Of a DNA stretch of 64,000 nt, positions 1 through 7,605 are shown piece after piece. Under the pieces are notes generated by a model that did not search any database, was not told the DNA's origin, and saw nothing but the letters and a program-made list of their open reading frames with translations. The stretch comes from SCTM01 sp965279655 (GTDB lineage Bacteria; Pseudomonadota; Alphaproteobacteria; Rhodospirillales; Rhodospirillaceae), in contig OZ257255.1 of the NCBI GenBank assembly GCA_965279655.1, positions 806,001 through 870,000 of the forward strand. Direction: 5' to 3'. Positions within the stretch are counted from its first letter, which is position 1. Each line of letters opens with the position of its first letter. A program made the position numbers and the translations under genes.

Positions 1-467
1 TCCTCGGCGACCAGAAGACCCTGTATCCCAATATGGTCGAGACGCTGAGCGCCGCCGAAGCCCTGATCAAGGACGGCTTCGAGGTGATGGTCTATTGCAG
101 CGACGATCCGATCATGGCGAAGAAGCTCGAGGACCTCGGCTGCTGCGCCATCATGCCGCTGGGATCGCTGATCGGCTCCGGGTTGGGCATCCAGAGCCCT
201 GTGAACATCCGACTGATTGTCGAGCAGTCCAAGGTGCCGGTGCTGGTTGACGCGGGCGTCGGCACCGCGTCCGACGCGGCCGTGGCGATGGAACTCGGCT
301 GCGACGGCGTGCTGATGAACACCGCCATCGCCCATGCCAAGGACCCGATCCTCATGGCGAAGGCCATGAAGGCGGCGGTGGAGGCAGGGCGTCTGTGCTA
401 TCTCGCCGGCCGCATGCCGAAAAAGATGTATGCCGATCCGTCGTCGCCCTTGGCGGGTTTGATCTAG
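1..467 (+). CDS. thiG: Thiazole synthase ThiG, 3' part
   Basis: C-terminal part of thiazole synthase, which builds the thiazole phosphate ring of thiamine from deoxyxylulose phosphate, dehydroglycine and ThiS thiocarboxylate in the cytoplasm. The frame is open from base 3 and enters the window without a start, so the N-terminal part, with the Schiff-base lysine, lies outside. Visible family signatures are the (beta/alpha)8 strand-loop segments IMPLGSLIGSGLG, VLVDAGVGTASDA and DGVLMNTAIA, which form the phosphate-binding end of the barrel, and the usual C-terminal GRMPKK tail. No other thiamine gene follows; the next gene is a flagellar hook gene 165 bp away. Identification is confident by family motifs. 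Confidence 0.93.
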   Translation, partial: LGDQKTLYPNMVETLSAAEALIKDGFEVMVYCSDDPIMAKKLEDLGCCAIMPLGSLIGSGLGIQSPVNIRLIVEQSKVPVLVDAGVGTASDAAVAMELGCDGVLMNTAIAHAKDPILMAKAMKAAVEAGRLCYLAGRMPKKMYADPSSPLAGLI

Positions 468-552
468 GCAGGAATTGCCCAGCCGCGCCGTCCTTGCCGC
501 CCTGGGGGGCCATCGCCGTCTCCTAAGCACTTGAAATCCTGCAAATCCCGAT

Positions 553-568
553 TGGCATCGAGATTGCT
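553..568 (+). promoter_or_regulatory. Candidate sigma-54 (-24/-12) promoter
   Basis: TGGCAT, five bases, then TTGCT places the invariant GG and GC pairs exactly ten bases apart, as RpoN promoters require. The predicted start near 579 leaves a leader of about 54 bases before the hook gene at 633. In Caulobacter-type alphaproteobacteria the late hook genes are sigma-54 dependent, which fits the downstream gene. No enhancer site was identified. Confidence 0.55.
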
Positions 569-632
569 TCGTCAGGATGACGCCACCCGTGTGCCTTAGG
601 CCCTGCGGGGGGCTTCCAGTCGGAGAAGTGCG

Positions 633-1919
633 ATGAGTCTTCAAGGGACGTTCAACACCGCGGTTCAGGGGATGAACACCGACGCGCATGCGATGTCGGT
701 GATCTCGACCAATATCGCGAACGTGGCCACCACCGGCTACAAGACGCAGAACACGCACTTCCAGACGATCCTCAATCACGTTCGTCCGAACGAGCAGAAA
801 TTCCTGAGCGTCAAGGCCGTCGACTGGCGCAACGTCTCGGAACAAGGCCAGATCGGCACGACCACCCGCTCGCTCGATCTCGCGATCAATGGGCGCGGTT
901 TCATGATCACCAACAGCGAGGCCGACGGCTCCGGCATCTGGCAGTTCACGCGCGACGGCGCCCTTTACGGCAACGCCACCAACGTCGGCACGGCCACGGA
1001 CCCGGTGCCCGGTGTGCAGCTGAAGACCAGCGGCGGCGCCACGCTCTTTGGCTGGCCGGTCAATTCGGACGGCACCTTCACCGAGACCAGCAGCCTCTCG
1101 TCCCTGCAGCCCGTGACCTATTCCCAGGATGCGATCCTGCCCGCGAAGCCGACCGAAAACGTCCGTCTGGACGCGAACGTGTCGGGCGAGACGGAGGGAC
1201 GGCAGACCGTCACGGTTCCGTACATCGACCTGAACGGCGCGTCGCGCACGATCACCGTCGGCTTCTCGCCGGTGAACGGCGTCGTCGGTCCGAGCGGGTC
1301 GGTCGTGTCCACCTTCGATCTCGATTTCACCGCGTCGTCCGGTGAGAACATCACGTCTGTCGACAACCGGACGCAGTTCGGAACGCAAGCACAGCTGATC
1401 GTCCCCAGCACGGGCGTGCTGCAACTCACCATCGGCGACCCGCTGGCCACCGAGTTCCAAACAATCAACCTCGACCTGTCGCGCATGACGGACTTCAAGG
1501 ACCAGGGTCAGATCACGGTCCAGAACGTCGACGATGACGGTTACCTCGAAAGCCGCCTCAACAAGGTGTATTTCAATTCCGAAGGCGTGCTGATCGGCTC
1601 TTACGCCAACGCCGAAGTGCGAAGCCTTTTCAAGCTGCCGGTCGCCACCTTCGCGGTGGATGACAAGCTGTCGGCCATGCCGGGCAACTACTTCACCCGG
1701 ACCGCCGAGGCGGGCGACATGGATATCCGTGGCCTGGGATCGCAGAGCACCAGCACCGGCGGCACGGCGTTCGTTGCGAGCGCGCTTGAGCGTTCCACGG
1801 TCGACCTGGCTGACCAGTTCTCGCGCATGATCATCACGCAACGCGCCTACTCGAGCAACGCGCAGGTGGTGAAGACCGCGGACGAAATGACCCAAGCGGT
1901 GCGCGACCTGAAGCGCTAA
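633..1919 (+). CDS. flgE: Flagellar hook protein FlgE family
   Basis: Rod/hook axial protein of 428 residues, exported by the flagellar type III apparatus. The N-terminal Flg_bb_rod motif reads ISTNIANVATTGYKTQN (about residues 23-40), matching the ANxxTxGYK signature. The D1-type core follows (SLDLAINGRGFMITN, about residues 82-96), then a large variable middle, and the C-terminal coiled-coil partner ends in RAYSSNAQVVKTADEM. The length fits FlgE rather than the ~250-residue FlgF/FlgG. The start has GGAGAAG spaced for ribosome binding. The gene stands alone with no other flagellar gene in the window, though a sigma-54-type promoter precedes it. It could be a divergent FlgE or a general hook-basal-body protein. 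Confidence 0.88.
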   Translation: MSLQGTFNTAVQGMNTDAHAMSVISTNIANVATTGYKTQNTHFQTILNHVRPNEQKFLSVKAVDWRNVSEQGQIGTTTRSLDLAINGRGFMITNSEADGSGIWQFTRDGALYGNATNVGTATDPVPGVQLKTSGGATLFGWPVNSDGTFTETSSLSSLQPVTYSQDAILPAKPTENVRLDANVSGETEGRQTVTVPYIDLNGASRTITVGFSPVNGVVGPSGSVVSTFDLDFTASSGENITSVDNRTQFGTQAQLIVPSTGVLQLTIGDPLATEFQTINLDLSRMTDFKDQGQITVQNVDDDGYLESRLNKVYFNSEGVLIGSYANAEVRSLFKLPVATFAVDDKLSAMPGNYFTRTAEAGDMDIRGLGSQSTSTGGTAFVASALERSTVDLADQFSRMIITQRAYSSNAQVVKTADEMTQAVRDLKR

Positions 1920-1938
1920 GCCGCGGCGACGGCGGCTT
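1918..1938 (+). terminator. Hairpin at the end of the hook gene
   Basis: AAGCCGC and GCGGCTT form a perfect 7-bp stem around a 7-base loop, overlapping the stop codon region, followed by CATTTC. The T tract is poor, so this is a weak intrinsic terminator candidate. Confidence 0.4.
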
Positions 1939-2000
1939 CATTTCACCGCGGGCGCGTGCCATCCTGGAACCATCAGGATGGACGGGTCGCGGAGCAACAC

Positions 2001-2441
2001 ATGCCGAACATGAAAGAGCTGATGCCGACGCTGGCGCGCGGCGGCGGGCGATGGTCGGGGACCTACACCCATACCGACCCCGATGGGCATGTGCTCGATC
2101 ATCACGACGTTCACACCTTTTCGTCGTTTCCCACGGACGGGTCGTCCGACTACCGACTTGAGACCCACAACGTGTGGCCGGGCGGGAAGGAATCCCGCGC
2201 GACCCATGTGGCGGACTACAAGAACGGGCAGTTGGAGTGGCGCGATACGCTGGTCGGTTGGATCCGTCAGGTCGATGACGCGATCTATCTGAAATTCAGT
2301 TTTCCCGGCGATGCGTCCATCGTCGTCCATGAGATGATCCAAGTCGCCAAGGACGGCCAAAGCCGGGCGCGTACCTGGCATTGGTTCAAGGACGACCGGC
2401 TGTTCAAGATCACGCTGACGAAAGAGAAGCGCGCGGCTTAA
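2001..2441 (+). CDS. Hypothetical protein, lipocalin/DUF3598-like
   Basis: Protein of 146 residues starting MPNMKELM; the ATG at 2001 is chosen because GGAG lies at a suitable distance, and upstream codons in the frame have no support. There is no signal peptide or membrane segment. The composition is beta-rich, with paired aromatic/charged strands (RWSGTYTHTDPDGHV, LEWRDTLVGWIRQ, RTWHWFKDDRLFKITLTKEK) typical of a small calycin-like barrel; similarity to the DUF3598 type is an impression from the strand pattern, not a verified match. It overlaps the convergent YccF gene by four bases. Function unknown. Confidence 0.6.
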   Translation: MPNMKELMPTLARGGGRWSGTYTHTDPDGHVLDHHDVHTFSSFPTDGSSDYRLETHNVWPGGKESRATHVADYKNGQLEWRDTLVGWIRQVDDAIYLKFSFPGDASIVVHEMIQVAKDGQSRARTWHWFKDDRLFKITLTKEKRAA

Positions 2442-2809
2442 GCCTTCGGGACGATCTCGGTTCCCACTGGCGCAAGGCTCAGGCGGGCGAGTTTCAGGTG
2501 CGCCCAGGCGAAGGGCAGGCCGATGACGGTGACCGCGAGCAGCACCGCCACGATCAGGTGGCCCAGCGCCAGCCACCAGCCCGCGAGCACAAACCAGATC
2601 ACGTTGCCGAAAAAGCTGATCGGCGTGCTGCCGGTGTCGCGCACTTCCTGGCCGAACGGGAGCAGGGTGTAGCCGGCGATGCGCAGCGCCGCCGGCGCCC
2701 AGGGCAGGCAGATGATGGTGATCGCCATGATCGCGGCGGCGATCACCCAGCCGATCGCCATGGCGAGGCCGCCGCAGAGAATCCAGAGGATATTGAGGAT
2801 CAGCGCCAT
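2438..2809 (-). CDS. yccF: YccF-family inner membrane protein
   Basis: Protein of 123 residues with two copies of the YccF domain, each a hydrophobic segment followed by a conserved CLPWAPAALRIA / GLPFAWAHLKLA type amphipathic stretch. Three to four transmembrane helices are predicted by eye (about residues 3-35 and 65-100). The family is a widespread inner-membrane protein of unknown activity. Length and motif repeat match the family well. It overlaps the preceding plus-strand gene by four bases at the 3' ends and has no obvious partner gene. Confidence 0.85.
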   Translation of the reverse strand: MALILNILWILCGGLAMAIGWVIAAAIMAITIICLPWAPAALRIAGYTLLPFGQEVRDTGSTPISFFGNVIWFVLAGWWLALGHLIVAVLLAVTVIGLPFAWAHLKLARLSLAPVGTEIVPKA

Positions 2810-2833
2810 ATGCTGCGAATCATGGGCGTTACT

Positions 2834-3442
2834 TCACGCCGCGGAGCGTTTGCGCATTAAAAGTTTTTCGCGGTAGACGTCGTAGATCGACACGCCGACC
2901 GTTGTGGCGATCTCGTGGGCGTCCATCTGCGTCTCGGCGAGCAGCACGCGGATGAATTCGTTGCGGTTGCGGAAGGCGTGCTTGTTGGTGCGCTTCACAT
3001 AGTCGCGCGCCTTCGCGGCTTTCTTGGCGGCCGCGGCGCGTTCCTCGGCGTCTAACCCGCGCTGGACCGCCTCGGCCATGGCCGCGTCGTAGCGGCGCTT
3101 CTCCGTCTCCATGCGCGCCTGCTCGGCGGCGGCACTTCCTCGGTTTCCGAAACGGGCATAGGTGCGGCCACCGCGTCCGTCATGGTGAAGACCCGAGGCC
3201 CGCATCGCGGCGGCGCCGAAATCGGATTTGAACCCGCCGGGGCGGCGTTGCGCGCGCGGCCGCGGCGCGGCCTCTTCCTGTTCGGACATGCCCGCGGCTT
3301 CGCGCAGGCTCATGCCGTGGGTGGCGGCGAGGCGCGTGGCGGCGGCAAGGGCGGCGTCGCGCTCGCCGGTGAAGGTCGACGAATTCGCGACCTCCAGCAG
3401 CTTGCGGAACCGCACCCGCTCCTTGACGGTGAATTCCTCCAC
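2834..3442 (-). CDS. DUF2786 domain protein
   Basis: About 202 residues, starting most likely at a GTG (MEEFTVKERVRFRKLL) 23 bp after the dsbA-like stop, so probably co-transcribed with it. Residues about 5-45 carry the DUF2786 pattern (FRKLLEVANSSTFTGERDAALAAATRLA), a short helical domain of unknown role. An Arg/Pro/Gly-rich linker and an Ala/Glu/Lys-rich helical segment follow, and the end is very basic (NKHAFRNRNEFIRVLLAET, REKLLMRKRSAA). No catalytic motif was seen. The open frame continues far upstream over dsbA, but those codons are not credible. The basic tail could bind nucleic acid; that is speculation. Confidence 0.7.
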   Translation of the reverse strand: MEEFTVKERVRFRKLLEVANSSTFTGERDAALAAATRLAATHGMSLREAAGMSEQEEAAPRPRAQRRPGGFKSDFGAAAMRASGLHHDGRGGRTYARFGNRGSAAAEQARMETEKRRYDAAMAEAVQRGLDAEERAAAAKKAAKARDYVKRTNKHAFRNRNEFIRVLLAETQMDAHEIATTVGVSIYDVYREKLLMRKRSAA

Positions 3443-3465
3443 GAGCCCGACCCCGGTATTCGGCG

Positions 3466-4236
3466 CTAGGTCTTGCTGCGCGCTTTGGCGATCAGTTCCT
3501 TCAGGCGTTCCTTGTCGATGGCGCCGGGCGCAACCGTGTCGCCGACCAGGATCCACGGCGTACCGTTGATGTCGAGGTCGCGGCCGAGGTCGTGATTCTT
3601 GTCGACGATCTTCAGCATCTCCTCGCTCTTCATGGCGGCCTGGAGCTTCGGCACGTCGAGGCCGGTGTCCTTGGCGATCTTCATGATCGTGTCGTCGGTC
3701 AACTGGCCTTTGTGGTTCATCAAGGCGACGTGGAATTCGGAATACTTGCCCTGCTTCACGGACGCCAGCGCGGCGAGGGAAGCGGTCTTGGAGCTGGGCC
3801 CGAGGATCGGGAATTCCTTCAAGACGAAACGGACTTTGCCGTCTTCTTTCAGAGTCTCCATGATCGCGGGGAACATGCTCTTGCAGTAGCCGCAGTTGTA
3901 ATCGAAGAACTCGACGATGGTGACGTCGCCCTTCGGATTGCCGATCACGGTGGCTTCGGGGGAGTCCTTGAGTTCCTTGTTCTTGCTGACGAGCGTCTTC
4001 TTCTGCTTGTCGGCGCGTTCCTTCTCTTCCTTCGCCTGCAGCGCCTGCACGGCTTCCGAAATCACTTCCGGATTTTCGATCAGGTAGGAGCGGATCAGCG
4101 TCTTCATCTCCTCGCGCTGCGCGGGCGTGAAGCTGCTTTTTGCCGCGGGCGCGGCCGCGGGCGTGTCGGCGGCGAGCGTCGGTGCGCCAAACGTCAGTGC
4201 GGCCGCCAGGATCAGGCGGGAGGTGAGCGAAGCCAT
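3466..4236 (-). CDS. DsbA-family periplasmic thiol oxidoreductase
   Basis: About 256 residues. The start MASLTSRLI is preferred because GAGGGA lies eight bases upstream; two in-frame ATGs at 4242 and 4251 are alternatives. A signal peptide ends near LAADTPA. An N-terminal helical segment rich in Lys/Glu (about 35-90) resembles the extension of Com1/ScsC-like DsbA proteins. The thioredoxin fold follows, with the active site FFDYNCGYCKSMFP (CGYC) and the cis-proline loop NGTPWILV. It likely oxidises or isomerises cysteines of exported proteins. It lies just downstream of the M48 protease gene, suggesting a shared envelope-quality role and one transcript. Confidence 0.9.
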   Translation of the reverse strand: MASLTSRLILAAALTFGAPTLAADTPAAAPAAKSSFTPAQREEMKTLIRSYLIENPEVISEAVQALQAKEEKERADKQKKTLVSKNKELKDSPEATVIGNPKGDVTIVEFFDYNCGYCKSMFPAIMETLKEDGKVRFVLKEFPILGPSSKTASLAALASVKQGKYSEFHVALMNHKGQLTDDTIMKIAKDTGLDVPKLQAAMKSEEMLKIVDKNHDLGRDLDINGTPWILVGDTVAPGAIDKERLKELIAKARSKT

Positions 4237-4253
4237 GGACATATCCCTCATTG

Positions 4254-5648
4254 CTAGCGCCGGCGGCGCTCGATGTATTCTTGGAGTTGGTTCTGGGCGG
4301 TGACGCGGATGTCCTGCAGGCGATACCAAGTCGGCGTGTCTTTTTCGAGCAGTTTTTCCGCTTCCTTGCTGTAACGCACCACATCCTGGAATTGACCCTG
4401 GATCAGGGCGCGTTCCGATGCGGCATAGGCCGACAGGCCCGGCTTGTCGTTCTGGAGATAGGACTTCGCCAACAGGTCCCACGCCCACGGGTCTTCCGCG
4501 TCGTAGCCCAAGGCGGTCTTGAGCGCCTTCTGGCATTCCTCCGCGTACTCCGGGTTTCCCGTCTCGACCATCGCGTGCGACATGGCGACCAGGTTCAAGG
4601 GCGCGTTGGGCAGAAGCTTCACGGACTCGCGATAGGCTTGGACCGAGCCGTCCAGCTTGCCGGTCTCGAACAGCATCTGGCCCTTCAGCTCCCAGAAGTA
4701 CGGGTCCTTGGGGTATTCGGCGATGAGGCCGTCGATGAGGGGCAGGGCCTTGTCGGTCTGGCCGCGGCGGAAATAGGCGACGGAGCGGGCGTAGCGCGCT
4801 TCCAGGCTCTTGTCGGTCTCCGGATACTTCTGCAGCGTGGTGAGCTGCGGCTTCAGGAAGGCGAACAGCTTGGCGATCATGCGCCGATGCTGGGCTTCGA
4901 TCGCCGGATCGAGCGGCTTGTCGGTATAGGGCGAATTCTTCACCGCGTTCTCGACCACATCCATGCGCGAGCGGGTGAGCGGGTGCGTCATCATGTACGG
5001 ATCCTGCCGATCCACGCTCAGCAGTTCCTGGCCCGAGAGGCGCTCGAAAAAGGTGTACAGGCCCTTGGGCGACTGCTTGGTGGCGTCCAGCGCGGTGATC
5101 GCGAACTGATCGGCGCGGTTTTCCTGATCGCGGCTGAAGGCGAGCAGGGTACGCAGCGCGGTGCCCTGGCCGCCCATGCCCACCGCCATGCCGACTTCCG
5201 CGTTCTTCGCCAGCACGCCCGCGGCGACACCGAGCAGCGTGGTGAGGAGCGCGATGGTGTTCGCCTTCGCCATGCTGTCGCTGAAGGTGACCGAATGGCC
5301 GCCGACGATATGGCCGGTCTCGTGCGCCATCACGCCGATGACCTCGTTGGAATTCTGCGCGGCCAGCAGCAGCCCCGTGTGGAAGTACATGGCGTTGCCT
5401 TGGGTGACGAAGGCATTGATGCTGCCGTCCTGGATCAGCCGGATGGACACGGAACTCGGCTCGAGATTGCCGGCCTGGAACACAGGCCGCGCGTACGTCT
5501 GCAGAAGATTCTCGATCTCCGTATCGCGGATGATGCTCAGTCCTTGCGCCGCCGCGGGCAGGGCGGTGCCGATTAGCGCCATAACCACAAGGGCCGCGCT
5601 CATGAAGCCTTCGCGGATGAACCTGGAAATGGCGCGGATGCGGGGCAT
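4254..5648 (-). CDS. M48 metalloprotease with TPR repeats (BepA/YfgC-like)
   Basis: 464 residues with an N-terminal signal peptide; the alternative start M16 gives a cleaner signal, MSAALVVMALIGTALPAAAQG. The M48 domain has the zinc motif MAHETGHIVGG near residue 105, and the third-ligand region QENRADQFAI about 60 residues later. The C-terminal half is made of TPR-like helices (AYFRRGQTDKALPLIDGLIAEYPKDPYFWELKG and following). Length and architecture match periplasmic BepA, which chaperones or degrades outer-membrane proteins such as LptD. It is followed within 20 bp by the DsbA-like gene, a fitting partner for disulfide-containing outer-membrane proteins. Confidence 0.92.
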   Translation of the reverse strand: MPRIRAISRFIREGFMSAALVVMALIGTALPAAAQGLSIIRDTEIENLLQTYARPVFQAGNLEPSSVSIRLIQDGSINAFVTQGNAMYFHTGLLLAAQNSNEVIGVMAHETGHIVGGHSVTFSDSMAKANTIALLTTLLGVAAGVLAKNAEVGMAVGMGGQGTALRTLLAFSRDQENRADQFAITALDATKQSPKGLYTFFERLSGQELLSVDRQDPYMMTHPLTRSRMDVVENAVKNSPYTDKPLDPAIEAQHRRMIAKLFAFLKPQLTTLQKYPETDKSLEARYARSVAYFRRGQTDKALPLIDGLIAEYPKDPYFWELKGQMLFETGKLDGSVQAYRESVKLLPNAPLNLVAMSHAMVETGNPEYAEECQKALKTALGYDAEDPWAWDLLAKSYLQNDKPGLSAYAASERALIQGQFQDVVRYSKEAEKLLEKDTPTWYRLQDIRVTAQNQLQEYIERRRR

Positions 5649-5823
5649 GAGACTCGGGGGAAATTGCGAAGCTCGGGGGCCGCCAACGTAGCGTATCCGG
5701 CGGGTCCACCGATATGCGCAAAATGTGACCGAAGCCGTCCATTCGGTTTCATTTCAGTAATCTAATCAGTGGGGTAGGCAATCGTGCATGCTCGCCTCGG
5801 CTGCCCATACAGAACCATGTCGC

Positions 5824-5849
5824 GCAAGGTATCTTGCATCACAAGGTAC
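5824..5849 (+). promoter_or_regulatory. Candidate PadR operator
   Basis: Two interleaved palindromes precede the padR gene. GTATCTTG (5829-5836) and CAAGGTAC (5842-5849) form an inverted repeat with a 5-base spacer and one mismatch; GCAAG-GTAT-CTTGC (5824-5837) overlaps it. Inverted repeats built on CAAGGTA are typical of autoregulated PadR genes. The site lies 38-63 bases before the chosen GTG start. Confidence 0.6.
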
Positions 5850-5886
5850 CATGCGATATGCAGTAGCGGCGAAAGAAGAGGTGATC

Positions 5887-6243
5887 GTGTCCGACCCAGT
5901 TCTCGTTCAATTGCGCAAAGGCGTCCTCGAGATGTGCGTGCTCGCGCTGCTCGCCGATGAGGACGGCTACGCCTACGACATCGCCAGCCAGTTGGCCGAG
6001 GGCATCGGCATGGGGGAAGGCACGATCTATCCGCTGATGCGGCGGATGCAGACCGACGGGTTGGTGAAGACCTACCTCACTGAATCCTCCAGCGGTCCGC
6101 CGCGCAAGTATTACCAGCTGACCAAAGCGGGCCGCGCGGCGCTGACGGAGCAGGTGGGCGAATGGAACGCATTCACCGCGGCGGTGACACGCGTCATCAC
6201 CCCGAAAAGCGACGCGCCGAAATTGAAGGGAGTGGGCACATGA
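5887..6243 (+). CDS. PadR-family transcriptional regulator
   Basis: About 118 residues if translated from the GTG at 5887 (VSDPVLVQLRKGVLEMCVLALL), which has AGAAGAGG at good spacing; longer in-frame starts would run into the operator. It is the small PadR type: a winged helix (LALLADEDGYAYDIASQL, EGTIYPLMRRMQTDGLVKTYL, GPPRKYYQLTKAGRAAL) and a short C-terminal helix. Its stop overlaps the start of the DUF1700 gene (ATGA), and the DUF2807 gene follows. This PadR-DUF1700-DUF2807 triad is a recurrent envelope-stress-like module, and PadR presumably represses its own operon through the palindrome just upstream. Confidence 0.9.
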   Translation: MSDPVLVQLRKGVLEMCVLALLADEDGYAYDIASQLAEGIGMGEGTIYPLMRRMQTDGLVKTYLTESSSGPPRKYYQLTKAGRAALTEQVGEWNAFTAAVTRVITPKSDAPKLKGVGT

Positions 6244-6809
6244 CCCGGACTGAATTCCTCGACACATTGCGTCGGCGCCTTGGCGGCATGCCGGCCGAAG
6301 AAATCGATGACGTAATTGGCGACTATGAATCCCATTTTGCGGAAGGGATGGCCGCCGGGCGTAGCGAAGAGGACATCGCGATGGCGCTCGGTGATCCCAT
6401 CCGGCTCGCGCGGGAGTTGCGCGCGGAGTCCGGCTTCCGCCGCTGGGAGGCGGAGCGCACGCCGGCGAATTTCCGCGCGGCGATGTTTGGGTTGCTGGCG
6501 CTGCTGGCGGTGGACTTCGTCCTGCTGCTGCCGGTGCTGGGCACGCTGTGTTTTGCGGCCTTGATTGCCGGAATTGTGGCATTGGGGCTGTGCCTTGGCG
6601 GCATCGCGTTGATCGCAAACCTCACAGGGGACGGCGGTCTAGGTGTGCAGACCGCCACGCGTATTTTCGGCGGCATCAGCATGCTCGGCTTCGGGATCGG
6701 CGGCAGTGCGGTGTTGCTGCTGCTGCTCGATTGGGTGGTGCGCGGTCTCGGGCACTTCGCGCGTCTGCACTACACCTTATTGAATCAAGCCGGATCGGCG
6801 AAAGCGTAA
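6240..6809 (+). CDS. DUF1700 membrane protein
   Basis: 189 residues, starting at an ATG that overlaps the padR stop, so translationally coupled. The cytoplasmic N-terminal domain has the DUF1700 pattern MTRTEFLDTLRRRLGGMP, then DVIGDYESHFAEGMAAGRSEEDIAMALGDP (about residues 1-60). Three to four transmembrane helices follow (about residues 80-175). The N-terminal helix-turn region resembles an anti-sigma or scaffold domain; the biochemical role is unknown. The context between PadR and the DUF2807 protein is the usual one for this family. Confidence 0.88.
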   Translation: MTRTEFLDTLRRRLGGMPAEEIDDVIGDYESHFAEGMAAGRSEEDIAMALGDPIRLARELRAESGFRRWEAERTPANFRAAMFGLLALLAVDFVLLLPVLGTLCFAALIAGIVALGLCLGGIALIANLTGDGGLGVQTATRIFGGISMLGFGIGGSAVLLLLLDWVVRGLGHFARLHYTLLNQAGSAKA

Positions 6810-6819
6810 GGAGGCTGCC

Positions 6820-7560
6820 ATGTCAAAGCTGGGTTGGACCGCCGTGGGCGGGTTGAGTGTCGGCGTCGTCGCCTTGGGGCTGACGGTGGCCCTTGGCGCG
6901 GATGATTTGGGCAAGGTTCCCTGGGACGCGTTGGTGATGTCGGACGATTGCAAGGCCGACGTAACCGGCATCGGTGAGCCCAATGGCGCGGAACGCCGTT
7001 GGGCCTGGACCGGCGGTGACGAAGTCGAGATCGCCGTACCCGGCACAGTGCACTATCGCGGCGGTGAAGGTGACCAGGTGATCGTGAAGGGTGACCCCAA
7101 CCTCGTGGCGCGCATTCGCGTCGAGGGGCACGCGATCAAGATGTGCAAAGGTCATCGCGGCAGCGGTCGCGTCGATGTCACTTTGCCCGGGACCCCGTTC
7201 AAGAACATGGTCCTGGCGGGCTCAGGGGACATGATCTTGGAGAATGTCACAGTCCCGAAGCTTGAACTCGCCGTGGCCGGCAGCGGTAAGCTGCGCGCGC
7301 AAGGGAAGAGCGACGCGGTGGAGTTGGCGATCGCCGGATCGGGAGACGCGGACCTGTCGGCATATGAGATGGAGAAACTGGAACTGCATATCGCCGGCTC
7401 GGGAAGCGCGGAAGCGGCACCCAAGGATTCCCTTGATTTGAATATCGCCGGGTCTGGAAAATTACGGTTGCTGAGCCACCCGAAGCACGTCGAGTCCAGC
7501 ATCATCGGTTCCGGCAAGATCATTCAAGTCGCCGACGGCGCGACAAAACAAGGCGACTGA
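6820..7560 (+). CDS. DUF2807 (GIN domain) exported beta-helix protein
   Basis: 246 residues with an N-terminal hydrophobic signal/anchor (VGGLSVGVVALGLTVALGA). From about residue 128 there are six spaced repeats of the form (V/I)AGSG, e.g. VLAGSGDM, AVAGSGKL, AIAGSGDA, HIAGSGSA, NIAGSGKL, IIGSGKI, the rungs of the right-handed beta-helix of the head-GIN/DUF2807 family. These proteins face the periplasm and have no known enzymatic activity. It is the third gene of the PadR operon, 10 bp after the DUF1700 gene with a good GGAGG-type ribosome site. Confidence 0.88.
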   Translation: MSKLGWTAVGGLSVGVVALGLTVALGADDLGKVPWDALVMSDDCKADVTGIGEPNGAERRWAWTGGDEVEIAVPGTVHYRGGEGDQVIVKGDPNLVARIRVEGHAIKMCKGHRGSGRVDVTLPGTPFKNMVLAGSGDMILENVTVPKLELAVAGSGKLRAQGKSDAVELAIAGSGDADLSAYEMEKLELHIAGSGSAEAAPKDSLDLNIAGSGKLRLLSHPKHVESSIIGSGKIIQVADGATKQGD

Positions 7561-7605
7561 ACCGCCGCCGGCGCTATGATGCGCCTCTCACGAGGGGCGT
7601 AGTGC

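Noticed and set aside
1938..2576. A 212-codon minus-strand frame opposite the lipocalin-like gene
   Set aside because: Composition is Arg/Pro/Gly-rich and it crosses the start of a better supported YccF gene.
4251..5576. A 441-codon plus-strand frame opposite the M48 protease
   Set aside because: No motif, and the minus strand encodes a complete signal-peptide, HExxH and TPR protein.
3443..5742. Very long minus-strand extensions upstream of the DUF2786 and DsbA-like genes
   Set aside because: Codons upstream of 3442 and 4251 overlap other genes in another frame and read as Arg/Pro/His-rich nonsense.
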